From NCBI GenBank assembly GCA_965112735.1, contig OZ218950.1, positions 7,316,001-7,380,000 on the forward strand: 64,000 nucleotides of DNA. The letters run 5' to 3'. Each line of letters opens with the position of its first letter. The first letter of the stretch is position 1. The position numbers and the translations under genes are program-made. Positions 43,998 to 55,590 of this stretch are shown here, one piece after another. The stretch comes from Phaeosaccion multiseriatum (lineage: Eukaryota > Ochrophyta, other classes). The notes beneath the pieces are model-generated. The model did not search any database. It saw nothing but the letters and a program-made list of their open reading frames with translations, and was not told where the DNA came from.

Positions 43998-44712
43998 GTG
44001 GACTGAGTGGACATGGCACAAGCGGCTGAGTGAGCACGGCTGAGTGAGCACGGCTGAGTGAGCACGGCTGAGTGAGCACGGCTGAGTGAGCACGGCTGAG
44101 TGAGCACGGCTGAGCACGGGGGAGTGGGTCGGCAGAGGGGCGACTAAACACACGGCCGAGGGGATGGAGGGTTAGGGCCACACACTGCCGAGGGGATGGA
44201 GGGAGGGCCACACACTGCCGTTACGCTGGGGCAGTGCTCTGCGGGTGTTGATGATACGCATGCCCTCTCCCGTACCCCAATCAGCTGCCCAAGTTGCCTA
44301 AGCAGCAGGAGGCGCGTTAGGAGAGAGGAAGAGAGCCAAGCCCCTGGCACAAGCAAGCAACAAGGCTTTGCTCGACTTTCTCTCTTGCTTTGCTGTCTTC
44401 GACCCCGTCTTTTATTCTTTAGAGACTAAAGACGACCAAAGCAAAGGCCGAGGCCGATCCACACCTCCACACCGACGCGGTGCAGAGATGAGAGACACAC
44501 ACACACATAGTTCAGATGTATTGCAGCAAGTACGTGGAGGAAGTGCGCGCGTGCATGCCGCCGTGTGAGCTTGCGCAGCGACGCCGCAGCTTCGAGCCTC
44601 CCCTTTGTACTTTGTACCCCCCCCTTGGTGCCTGGGTAGGTGCTTCCCACCCATAACCTTACATAATACATGAAAAGACGCCGGCGCACCCCGCCCCCCA
44701 CTGTTTCTTTTG
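43998..44712. other. convergent intergenic region with 14-bp minisatellite
   Basis: Shared 3' region of AP-2 alpha and the A2M gene. It carries the array at 44022-44118 and, at 44155-44220, a duplicated GAGGGGATGGAGGG segment. No further gene seen. Confidence 0.5.
44022..44118 (+). repeat. 14-bp minisatellite downstream of AP-2 alpha
   Basis: About seven copies of GGCTGAGTGAGCAC. The AP-2 alpha stop codon lies 25 bp upstream in the related sequence GACGGCTGAGTGGACTGAG. Confidence 0.92.
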
Positions 44713-47469
44713 TCACTCCTTGTTCGTGGCTTGTGGAGCAATAGCGATGGCCATCCCCTCCACCCAGTGCTTGTCGTCCCCGTTGTAGTACTCGTAGGCG
44801 CGAGAGCTGCTGCCTCGAAACAGCCCGGGAGACGCCGCCAGACAGTCGAAGGAAATCTGCGTAGAGGAAGGTAAGGGCCAAAGGAAGGAGGCAAGGCAAG
44901 AACGGGAGAAAGTCTGTGCTCAGTGCTCAGTCGAAGGAAGGAGCGGGGAGTGGTGCGATGCATTGCTCTCTCGGGCCTCTCTCCATGCCGCTGGACCAAG
45001 ACACCCACAAACACACCCGACCCTGGCCTCGCTGCTGCTCTCACCCCCCCCCCCCTCTCACCCACCTGAATGGTCTGTGCTGGCTCCAGCCCGTCCCAAT
45101 ACAGCGTCACGACATTTCCCTCCCTGACCTCGAAGGCGGCCACTTGTCCTGCCCTCCTGAGCTCAGAGAGCCGGCCCAAGCGTGGCTCCAGACCAAAGGG
45201 GAGCCCAATCTCGGCCACCACCATGCCCGTCCGGCGGGAGGGGGAAGCGTTGTGTATCGCTGCTACAACGTCCACGGCCTCTCCCACAGCGCTGCGGGCG
45301 AAGGTCTCTGTGCCAACCGTGATTCCCCCCTCGGAGGCTTCCTCCTTCTCCTTAGAGGCGTCGCTGCCAGCTGTGAGCAGGTGTGTGCGTAAGTGGACAG
45401 GGGCAGCTCCGGTGGAGGGCGGCAGCAACACACGCCACGAGAGTGCAAGGGACCAAGGCAGTTTCGCCTCTCCCCCAGAAGAAGAAGAGGAAGAGGTCTG
45501 ACGTCTGGCCTCACCCTCGCCCCCCTCCCCCTCCTCCTTGCCCTCCTTCAGCGGGTGGTGGTACAGGCGGAGCGTGTAGGGCATACCCGGCAGCAGCTGC
45601 GGGAGGAGGCCCTCTGTGGGTAGAGGCAAGGGCCTTCCCGCCCTCTCAGCGAGAGTGGCCTTGTCGAGGCGAGTAGAGCTTGATGCCAAGGTGCCTGTGG
45701 CTGCTGCGTCGAGGCTGAGTTCAATCAAAGAAGGGTGGACGTTGCTCGATCTGCGGCGACAAGGCGCGAAGGAGAAGAGGAAGGGAGCGTAATGAGAGAG
45801 AGAGACAGAGACAGAAGCAGCGAGAGAAGAGAGAAGGAGACAAACACAGTATCTGACAGTATCAGTGCCCCCCTCTGAGTGCCCCCCTCTCAGTGGACTT
45901 GGCCCAATGAGCCTCACCTCCTGTCCTCGTAGGCGAGAATGGCCTTGAGGGCGAGCACCGTGCCTTGCGTGCTGCCGAACACTCCACCGCTACACTTGCC
46001 GGCGAGCCATCGCACCCCCTTCTCTGTGGCCTCTACCCACTCGCCCTCCCCCTCCCCCTCGCCCGTCTCCTCCTCCTCCTCGTCCTCCTCGTCCGTGAGC
46101 CAGGCGAGCAGTGCGATGGCCGTGGTCTCAATCACGAGCGGAGTGTTGCGAGAGCTCGTGATGGACGTCTCGGCGCCTGTGAAGAAAGGATGGGAGGGGA
46201 GAGGTGAGAAGAGGGGAGGGGAGAGAGGGGCGAAAGAACAAGACAAAGGAAGAGAAAACGGGTAGAGAGTAGCGAGCGAGGGGGGGGAGAAGCGGTGGCA
46301 AAACATGCCGAGCACACGTTAAGTAAGCAAGGATACGTCCACTGGGGTATGTCCACTTGGGAATGCCCAAGAAAGCTTGAAAGCTTCCCCCCCACCCCCG
46401 ACCGTCGTACCTCCCACGGCCCCGTCCTCTGCCTGCAGGCCCTTGAGTCTCCTTGCGAGTGTGCGTCCCTCCTCCCTCCTCCCATCCGCGAACATGGTGG
46501 CCGCTGCAAGGCCGAGCTCGTACGGGTCCTTGAATGAGAGGGCGTTGACACGCGCCCACAGAGCGTCGATCTCTCGGTCCATCTCTCCGCCCCCCCCCAG
46601 CCCCGCGGACACGAGCGAGTAAATGATGTAGGCATCTGTGAGTCCTGCGGGGGCGTATCCGAACCCGTCAAGCGCCGCCTTGTCCTGCTTGAAGCCGCCC
46701 TCCCCGTCCCTGCGGCCAAGGATCCACTTCTTTGTGCGTTGCACCACCTCGTCCATACCATCCACCACCTGTCCCTGCAACGGGGGTAGGTACGGGGAAA
46801 CGAAGGGTTTGGGTTAGGCTCCCTTGTCAGAGGCGAGATGGGGGACAGCACTCAAGTCATCATCCATCCGCTACCACTCTTGACGGCGCAGACAAGACAA
46901 ACATTACTGCCTCCCCCTCCTCTCCCTCCTCAACGTACCAGGACGGGTACCATGTCAATGAACTGAAGCAAACCGTACGCAGTCAGTGCCTCGTGGGCGG
47001 GCGCCCTCCCAAACCACTCGAAGCCGCCCCCCTCGCTCTCGAAGGCGAGCAGCTTCTTGTACCCCGACTGGAGGTGAGCGAGTGCCCTCTCCCTGAGGCC
47101 TTTGTTGCTCTCGCTCTGGTGCTTGTCGAGGTAGCGCAGCGCTATGACCATGGGGTAAGTTGTGGCGGAGGTCTGCGAAGGGTTGGGGATAGTGCATCAT
47201 AGGGTTGGGGTTAGTGACATAAAGGGAGATGCCTGCCACACAAGGGCTTGCAGTCAACGGTGTATACACAAGAACATGTACGCGAGGATTCAGTCCCACA
47301 CGCCCAGGGCGCATTTCATCCAAAACAACTCATACGGCACGACGCACTGAAGTCACAGATGGCAGCGACACATGAGCGACACACACACACACATACACAC
47401 ACACATACACACACAGACACACACACACGCACACACAGACACACACTCACACACACACACATACACACA

Positions 47470-47512
<43 letters not shown>

Positions 47513-50500
47513 GCTCGAAGCATCCGCTCGGTTCCCTGACGAGCTTCCCCACGGCCTCTTCCAACAGCCCCAGCGGCGACGGATACACACTCGCAGACAA
47601 CGCCAGAGAGCCTGGCACCACATCGGCAGGCACGGTGAAGGAGAAGCTCGAGGAGAGGGACGATGCTGAGGCTGAGGAGGAGGAGAGTTGCCCCCCCGCG
47701 GAAAGTGTCTGAGCGATGCCCCGGGGGCGCACAGTGAGGTGCTGGTGGAGGCCGTCAGCTGCCATCTCCTCCTTTCCCCCTGTCTGGCGTCTCCTTTGCC
47801 CCGCCACGCTCACGTTAGCCAGCACACCCCCGCGGGGGAGGGCGTGAGCGGAGTCGGATAGGGGCGCTGTGATGGGCACCAACAGCGACACGAAGCGCCG
47901 CTCCCGTATCACCAAGTGCTCCTGCTGTGCGCCGACCCCTCCGGCCGCCCCTCCCCCCCCTCCTCCCCCGTCGTACCGCGCCACAAAGGTCGTGCGGCCG
48001 TCCCTCCCCCCCCCCTCCTTGTCCTCCTCTTGTCCCTTCTGCTGCTCCTGCTGCTGCCAGGAGGCGAAGGCCTGCCCCTCTCCTTCGTTGAGCCCCAGGG
48101 CCTTTCCCACCCCCCCCTCCCTCTGCAACTCGTCTTGGCTCATGAGGCCGAGAGGGCCCTCCAGCGACAGCTCAAGCTGCAGGCCGGTCAGAGGTGAAGG
48201 TGAGCCCCCCCCGCCGCTGCCGCCACGGCCCGCACAGCCACTGCCATCGTCACTGTGCTCTTCGGTCCACACCACGGGCAGCAGGACGACGTCCCCCTCA
48301 GTAAGCATGAGCGGAATCGCCGCCTCCATAACCGCTGCCTGCCTCACGAGAAGCGTCTCTGTCCCCGCCCCGAACCGCCCGCTCTCTGTGACGCAGTCCA
48401 CTTGCACTAAGAAGGCACCCAAGGCATCACTCACATCAAACTCAAACTCTACTTCCCCGTCAGGGTCAGTGAGCATCCCCGCATTATAGTACAGTGTGTC
48501 AGCGAAGTCCTGCCTGCCTCCCTGCTGCCTGCCTCCCTGCCCCCCCTCAGCCTCAAGGCGCTCAAGCAGGTCATGTCGCTTGCTCCGGTGCGCGTACACT
48601 CGGAAGTTTTTCCACTGCGGCCCCGGCAGGTGAGGTGCCGCGTCTCTTGTAGCCGGAAAAGCGGGTCTCCGCTTCGCAGCGTTCGCCCCCGCCGCGAAGG
48701 GCTCGACGTCCATGTTCACGTCCTCGTCCTCTCCCCCCTCGACGTCCTCGACCCCTTCCGCCAGCTCCCAGTCTGCCTCCACCCCCCCCTCCTCCCCCTC
48801 CTCCCCCTCCTCTACGACCATGTCCACAGGTCCTGCCTCCGCGGCCCCGGCCGCCGCTGCCATGTCCATACCATCGAGTGCCATCTCTGGCACCCCCCTG
48901 GCGGCCTCCTTGTTCATCATCATCATCAGGGGTTCTCCGTCCTCCATATCCTCCACCCCCGGGAAGGGGAAGGGGGAGCGCAGCACCTCGGTCCCCACGC
49001 CAAGCACTTTCAGCCGCGAAAATGCATCGGTAGACGTGTCTTCAGAGGCTTGCTCCTCCTCCCCTTTGTGCGCTCTCGTTCCATTCTCAATGAAATCCAT
49101 GGGAGACTCAAAGGCGAACCTCCGCCAGCCCTGTGTGTGTGTGCGTGCGTGCGTGTGTGTGTGCGTGTGTGTGTGTATGTATGTGTATGTGTGGTCAGAG
49201 CAGGCCAGAGATTCACATGCGCATGCACACGTACATCATATGGCAGCTGCTGCTCCAGCCAAGGCGACAAAGAGACCGAGAGGTCGCAGCTCTCCCGCTG
49301 AACACCCTCTCAGCCTGCCCCCCCCCCCCCCCCATCCACTGCCACCCCCGCCCCCCGAACTCCGTACCTGTGTGCCCAACAAGTGGTCCACAGCTCCCCC
49401 CCCGTCCCCTGTGTAGTCGAGCAGACTCTCCACCGAGGGGTTGATAGCTCTGATGTCGCTCTCCAGCATGGCCATAGCGTCGAGGCGGGGGGATGACAGG
49501 CCCGACAAGCGCCCCTGTCCGAGGCTGTCCATGCTCACCACCTTCCAGTTTGGGTGCCAGTTTGAGTGGTTAGCGTTAGATCATATCCATGCCAACCCCA
49601 TCCAAGGGCCTTTACTGATAAGCACAAATCACCTTGACATTGACGTGTGTGGGCGTGTGTGTGGCCTTAGCTGAGCCTAAGCCCTCATCATCATCATGAG
49701 GGTGCTGCACTGCCACAGTGAGGCGTACGCTTGTCGAGGGCCTCACAAGGAGGGGCCCCTCGCCACCCCCCTCGCCACCCTCCTCGCCACCCTCTGCATG
49801 GCCACACGCCCTTGTGAGGGGAAGCTCAACTTCCGACGAAGCACCGCCGCCGGACAGAGGGGGCCGCTCCACTTGAACTGCAGAGGACACACACGTTAGA
49901 GGCACATGGGGAGGGGCAGGCAACACGTTAGAGGCACATGGGGAGGGATGAGGTCCTGCTTCCGCTCGAGAGAGAAGCGTCACTTCATGCCGGCATTAGC
50001 GTTCACCTCATACCAGCGTTAGTAGTCACCTCATGCCAGCATTAGCCTTCACCTCATGGCAGCATTAGCATTGGACGACGCCAACGCTCTCTCTACACCC
50101 CACTCCACCACACTGCACACTGAAACTGCGCACTGCACTGCACTGCACTGTACTGTACTGTACCTGCTGTGATGCGAAGGCTCACAGAGGCGGGGGGGTG
50201 TCTGAAGACAAGCCTCTCCGCCACGGGCTTGTCGTCAGGCAGAGAGAAGAGCGTCACCCGCAGCACACCGAAAGCAGGCCCTAAAGCAGGCCCTGAGCCT
50301 GGGGAGGGCGGGGGCTCCTCCAAGATGACGAGCGTGCGATCGCCTGCTGCCAGCGAATCAGGGTCAAGGTCAGGGTCAAGGTCAGGGTCAGGGTCAGGGC
50401 GAAGGGCTACTTGATTCACTCGGGTCCCAGTGGGAGCATCAGATTGAAGGTCCCAGGACTTGAGAGACCCGTGCCAAGCTCAGAGGAGCTCAGCTCCGAG

Positions 50501-52460
50501 GAGACATTCTCGACCCTTCCTCAGACCCCCGCTGCACGACCGCACTGCACTATTGCATGGCTCAAAGCTCTGTCTAGTGCACGGCCCGCCCATACGCCTC
50601 TGCACCATCCGCCACCATCCACTACCATCCACCACCATCATCCACCACCACCCTCTACCATCCACTGCCATCCACTATCATCCACCACCATCCAGCGCCC
50701 ACCTCTGTTGTTGAGGCGCACCCTCACGGAGGCAAGCTCCTCCTCTCTTTGGTACAGCGCCACGCGGAAGAGCCCCCCGGGATTCGCCGCTGCCCATACC
50801 TCCACGGGTTTCCCTGCCGGGGTGGTGCTGGTCACGGCTTGGATCCCCGCCCCCTGGGGCTGCACGGACGGGAGGGGGATACGCTGCTGGGCCAAGTGCT
50901 TTGGTTGGCGCAGACGAAGTTCATACGGGAAGCCCGCAGACAGAGGCGTGAAGACGGAGCTCACACCCCTGCCGAAGGCCTTCGCCGTGACAGTGGCCAC
51001 ACAGCCGGGGGCGGCCCCTGCTGGTCCTTCTGGCCCTGCTGCCCCATCGTCCAGGAGAGGGGCGGAGAGAGGGCAAATGTCCGCCTCCATGTAGGCCTCG
51101 TCCCCTGCGGAGGGGTTGTTGGCGAGGGGTGGCAACAGATGGCAGCAGATTGGGGGGGGGCAAGACGCACGACAGACGAATGTACCGTCAGAGGGAAGGA
51201 TCACACTCACCCATACACCCCTGGCACTCACCCCAGGGCAGCGACGCTTCCACGTACACCCTGCCGGGCACGCCCTGCACGAGGTCCCCGCTCTCAGGGT
51301 ACACGTCCACTGCCATCGAGCGCGAGACGAGCGGCACCGTCACTGTCAGAGCCTCGGAATCACCCCCGTAAGTCGCTTTGAGCGTCAAAGTGCCCACTCC
51401 CTCGGCCCAGGACTCAGGCAGGGGCACCGACACCCTCCGGCCTCCACCCTCCCCCCCCTCGTCAGCCTCATCCTCATGGGCGTGCAGCTCGGCTCGGAAG
51501 CTCTCCTTCCCGTCCACGCGAAGCACGGCCTCGATGTTGGCTCTGAGAAGCGCCTCTGTGGGCAAATTCGCAGCCCGGAGGACGCCGATGGCCGTCTCGC
51601 CGAAGCCGTAGCTATCCTAAGGAGTCCAAAGGGCAGCACAGCACAGCATGGATGATGGTCGTCATGCCAAGTAGAGCAGACACACACAACACAAAGAGAG
51701 AGCCCCCCTAACCTGCGAAAAGTCGAGGCTGAGCACGAGTTTCCTCCTCCTTGCGCGCCGCACGAGGAAGGCTCTCTCAGCGGGTGCGAGCATGGGCCCG
51801 GCGGAGCAGCGCAGCTTGTACTCACCTCCGGACAGGTCTGGCGCAAGCATCACATGCAGCACATGGACGAAACGGTAAGCGCACGGAATTATTGGACTTG
51901 AACACGTGCCATGCCAGCTCTCCCTTTTGCTGACCTTGAGGTATTTCCCAGCGCAGCCCACTGGACGCTCCGCTCGCCCCACCCTTGCGCGGTTGCCCCC
52001 ACAGCCTGACATCTTTCTCGCCCCCCTCCCTTGTTGCCCCTCCTCTCCGGCCCCTGCGCAGAGGGTACAGGTTGGCCTCCACCTGCCCCAGAGGCCCCTC
52101 AACGGTGCAGCCGCCCGTAGGCTCCGATCGGTACCGCCCCCCCGCCGTGGCGAGCACCGGGCGGTGGGCCAGAGTGAGGGTCAGGGTCTGCGCGAGCAGG
52201 ACCTCCCCGGGGCGGTAGCTTGGCCTATCAGTGGAAATGTGCTGAATAGCCCGATCGGAAGAGTTGCCGTACTTCTCGTGAAAGTCGTGAAGCTTGTCCA
52301 GCCCCCGAGGGGGGTTCTGCCCAAAGATCATCTGCCCCAGGAAAGTGGCCACCCCAGCTGAGGGAGGAGCGCTGGCGAACCTGGTGCCCATCCAGAAGGA
52401 GCTGAGTGACACCAAGGCCAGGGCGATCACCGCCCCGAGCAGGAGCGACCTGCCGCCCAT
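44713..52460 (-). CDS. membrane-anchored alpha-2-macroglobulin family protein with thioester
   Basis: Thirteen exons, 1,825 aa: 52460-51935, 51837-51713, 51616-51232, 51104-50703, 50478-50164, 49877-49633, 49541-49368, 49130-47511, 47172-46939, 46774-46411, 46176-45918, 45750-45066, 44856-44713. Residues 5-23 are a signal anchor ([19 protein letters not shown]). Macroglobulin domains begin at [12 protein letters not shown] (76-87) and DLSGGEYKL. Exon 8 has [26 protein letters not shown], typical before the bait and thioester regions. The thioester site is GCFEQ (1260-1264), in the bacterial-type context [14 protein letters not shown], followed by the helical thioester domain ([28 protein letters not shown]). 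The C-terminal part ([35 protein letters not shown]) matches the bacterial-type receptor-binding end. Such proteins trap proteases and link covalently to targets. Exon 8 also holds a long acidic, low-complexity insertion. Confidence 0.9.
47378..47510. repeat. (CA)n microsatellite abutting the A2M exon 8 donor
   Basis: About 130 bp of CA/TACA repeats. On the coding (minus) strand the exon ends GAG CAG and the intron begins GTGTGTGTG, so the donor GT is the first unit of the microsatellite. Confidence 0.95.
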
Positions 52461-52856
52461 CTTCCCCACACCTGCCTCTGGAGTTCCCCTGGTTGAACAA
52501 CGGGGGGCAATCTTCCTCCCTTCAGGACCTCGCCATGAGCCAGACTGCTGCAGTCACCACAGTGTTAGAGGAAGCTCAGCCTACCCAAGCCATAAACAGA
52601 GAGGGCGGTCAGCCGCGAGGGAAGAAGGGAGAAGATGAAAGACGGGACCGAGCTCCGATAACTCATCCGACCCTTTTTTTTACTTTTATGTTCTTTGTTG
52701 TGTTGTTGTTTTTCCCCCCTCCATCCCATCCTTTCACATCATCAGCTCCGTTTCCTCTGCGGGAGAGAAGAAACGACACGCATTCGTAAAGAACCTCGTG
52801 CTTTATCTAGGCGGTCTCTGTTGTGGTGAGGGTGAGAGGAGCCAGAGCCCTGTTGT
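52461..52856. promoter_or_regulatory. divergent 5' region (A2M / PPR)
   Basis: 396 bp between divergent start codons. It includes a T-rich stretch (52673-52720) unusual for this GC-rich DNA. No defined core-promoter motif recognised. Confidence 0.4.
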
Positions 52857-54566
52857 ATGGTCCCTGCAATGACGGGAATGGGGTGGCCTTGTGGTGTGGA
52901 GGCGCCCAAGCTCTGCCGCAGCACAGTTGGAGCAGCGTTTGTGCTCAGCGGTCCTAGCTTGTTTACGAGAAAGAGCAAGAGGGACAGCGGTAGCGGTAGC
53001 AGCAGCAGGAGGGGCGCGGTGTATGGCAAGGATAGCAAGAGCAGGCGTGAATGGGGGGGGGAGTGGGAGGGCTGGGGGAACGGGCAGAAGGCGGCCGCCT
53101 TTGTCCAAGCGGCGGCACCAGTTGGAGCCGCGGCCACGGCAGCGGAGCTGTTGAAGAAGCGGCAGGTGGGGCTGGTGAAGGAGATTCAGCGGCTGGGGGG
53201 CGGCAAGAAGAGCGGCAGGAAGGGGAAGGACCCAGTGGTGGAGGCGCTTGAGAGGGCCAAGCAGGCAGGGCTCCCGCTCAACACCATCATCTACAACGCA
53301 GCCATCCGCCAGAGCGGTAGCTGGGCGGCATCTCTCGCCCTTCTGCAGGAGCTCAAAGACCACGCAGAGCTTAAACCAGACATTATTAGCTTCGGCTCGG
53401 CCCTGGTGGCGTGCAGCTTGGCGGGGCGCTGGGAGGAGAGTGAGGGGCTGCTGACGGAAATGGAGAAGGAGCACGGGCTGCAGCCAGACGTGCGCTGCTA
53501 CACGTCCCTCATGGCGGCCTACAGCACAGCAGGCAGGTACGACGCCGCGCTAGGCGTATTGGCCACAATGGTGGAGGAGAAGGGACTCAAACCGGATATT
53601 GTCGCGTACAACACCGCCATCACGGCCTCGGGGCAAGCGGGCAGGCCGGACAGGGCCCTGCAGGTGGTGCAAGAGATGGAGCAAAGGGGGCTCAAGCTCA
53701 ATGTCATCTCGTACAGCGCTCTCGTGACGGCTTACGGGAACGCCGGGCAGCACGAGAAGGCCCTTCAGGTAGTGAAGGAGGACATGAAAAGCGCGGGGCT
53801 CAGACCTGACGTCATCACCTACGGGGCCCTCCTATCTGCTTGCGGGAAGGCAGGGGCCCTGACGGCCGCGCGAGACGTGCTGGCGGAGATGCGAGAGAGA
53901 GGGCCCCGCCCTAATGCGGCGTGTCACGTGGCGCTCGTGAGTGCGTGTGTGCGTGCGGGGCAGCTGGATGACGCGGTAACAGCCTGGAGGGGGATGGCAG
54001 CCGAGGGGGGGGGGCTTCTGCCCGACCTCTCTGCGTGCGCCTCTCTCGTGAGTGCGTTGGGCAAGGCGGGTCGCCACGCAGACGGCTTGGAGCTGCTCCG
54101 AGAGGCGCTGAGGTTGGGCTTGAGGCCGGACATGGCGTGCTTCAACAATGCCCTCTTCGCGTGTGGTAAAGCAGGGGACGTGGACGCTTGTTTGTCGGTG
54201 CTAAGAGACATGAAGGCGGAGGGGCGAGTGGAGCCTGATGCGGGGTCTTTGAGCTCCCTGCTCATGGCGTGCGGGAGGGCGGGATCTGCGCAGAAGGCAC
54301 TCAATGTGTTCCGCAAGATGAGAAGCGCGGGCCTCACACCGAGAGAGACCGCATACAACGCGCTGCTGCTGGCCCTGGCAGAGGCTCTGGAGGGGGGGGG
54401 GGAGGGCAGGGGCAAGATGCGCCTCGTGGCAGGGGAGGTCGTGAAGGACATGAAGAGAGTGGGCTTTAAGCCCAGCACTGCAGTGAGCACCGCTTTCGAG
54501 GGAGCGGGCATGCCGCTGGGGCAGGAGGAGAAGGGGGACGAGGAGGAGGAGGAACCAAGCCCGTGA
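52857..54566 (+). CDS. pentatricopeptide repeat (PPR) protein, P class
   Basis: Single exon, 569 aa. Residues 1-125 are basic and low-complexity and probably include an organelle presequence; GAAFVLSGP near residue 25 is faintly reminiscent of plastid cleavage sites, but there is no clear signal peptide. About eleven contiguous 35-37-residue PPR motifs run from about residue 142 to 545, for example IIYNAAIRQSG, VRCYTSLMAAYSTAGR, IVAYNTAITASGQAGR, VISYSALVTAYGNAGQ, VITYGALLSACGKAG and MACFNNALFACGKAGD, each ending in KPD/RPD-like loops. The C-terminus is a short acidic tail. P-class PPR proteins bind single-stranded organellar RNA one base per motif and affect its stability, processing or translation. 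The gene has no introns, like the other PPR gene in the window and unlike most neighbours. Confidence 0.92.
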   Translation: MVPAMTGMGWPCGVEAPKLCRSTVGAAFVLSGPSLFTRKSKRDSGSGSSSRRGAVYGKDSKSRREWGGEWEGWGNGQKAAAFVQAAAPVGAAATAAELLKKRQVGLVKEIQRLGGGKKSGRKGKDPVVEALERAKQAGLPLNTIIYNAAIRQSGSWAASLALLQELKDHAELKPDIISFGSALVACSLAGRWEESEGLLTEMEKEHGLQPDVRCYTSLMAAYSTAGRYDAALGVLATMVEEKGLKPDIVAYNTAITASGQAGRPDRALQVVQEMEQRGLKLNVISYSALVTAYGNAGQHEKALQVVKEDMKSAGLRPDVITYGALLSACGKAGALTAARDVLAEMRERGPRPNAACHVALVSACVRAGQLDDAVTAWRGMAAEGGGLLPDLSACASLVSALGKAGRHADGLELLREALRLGLRPDMACFNNALFACGKAGDVDACLSVLRDMKAEGRVEPDAGSLSSLLMACGRAGSAQKALNVFRKMRSAGLTPRETAYNALLLALAEALEGGGEGRGKMRLVAGEVVKDMKRVGFKPSTAVSTAFEGAGMPLGQEEKGDEEEEEPSP

Positions 54567-55590
54567 ATGAAGGAAAATGCAGTGAATCAATTATTAATGC
54601 AATGAAGCAGAGTTCTTTCCACAAAGAGCTTCGGGGAGAGAAGTGGCGGCGTCAGCGTGCAGCGCTATTGTTTTGCTCCACTCCTGCGAAGTGCGTGGCC
54701 CCTGCATGTCCTCTGCTGCGCTGTGCCTTCCTTCGTACTCTGCTGGCTTTGCGTGCCTTCATCGGCATTCACGAACAAGGGAATCACAGAGGAATGGAAG
54801 GACCTCCCTCCCCGACTCCCTCCCTCCCTCCCTCTCTGTTGGGAGTCTCGTGCCCCTCCTGCGGGGCTGCTCGTCCTTCGTTGGAGGCTCGGAGCTGCTG
54901 CCTCCTTGCCTCTCACAGCTGCTACTGCTTTCTAAAGGGCCAGACACGCCACAGGGGGCCCTTCTCCACTCCTTTCTCATCTCTTTAGCTCTGTCCATGC
55001 CGCGCAACATGAATGGTGTGCGGCCATGATTGGCATGATTGGGTCCCTGTTGGGCCCCTGCTTAGGCTCTTCCCTTCCACCCCGCTCAGACCGGCTGCAG
55101 CCGCGCCTCCCTTGACTCCTGCGGGGAGTGCATATGTCTGTCTTGAGCGGACGAGTGAGCGAACGAGTGAGTGGGCGGACGCCAGACGCCTCGATGCCCC
55201 TCCTCTTGATATCACCGGCCCTGCCCTGCCCGAGAGAGAGTGAGAGTCGCGCTGCACAGCCTTCTCTGGCCTTGCGCCTTTCCTTCCGTGGTGCGGAGAC
55301 TGTGTACGGTGCAGTCGGCCGGCAAGAGAGAGCCCAGGGCCAACAGATACCCTATACCCATACACTACCCACATGGGGGCCAAGAGGGGGAGGGAGAGGG
55401 AGGAGCATCTTGGAAGCGAGGCTGCTGAGCCGAGCAGGCAGCACCTCTCACTCTGCCGCAAGCCCACGGCCTACCCGGGCTCTCCTCTCATTGCCTCTCG
55501 TGAGGACGCTGCCATGGTATCTAAAGCACGCGTGTGTCTAAACCCCATCGCGCTTCACCTCCACCTGCTGCTACTGCCATCGGGCTACCG
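54567..55590. other. convergent intergenic region without a confident gene
   Basis: 1 kb between the PPR and ATP23 3' ends. Frames of 70-160 codons on both strands show no domain. A short (CTCC)n tract lies near 54815-54835. No RNA gene seen. Confidence 0.5.

Noticed and set aside
51822-51934. Apparent frameshift in the first macroglobulin domain of the A2M gene
   Set aside because: A 97-bp intron (donor CTCAAG|GTCAGC, acceptor GCCAG|ACCTG) joins WEIPQ to DLSGGEYKL in the correct phase, so no frameshift is needed.
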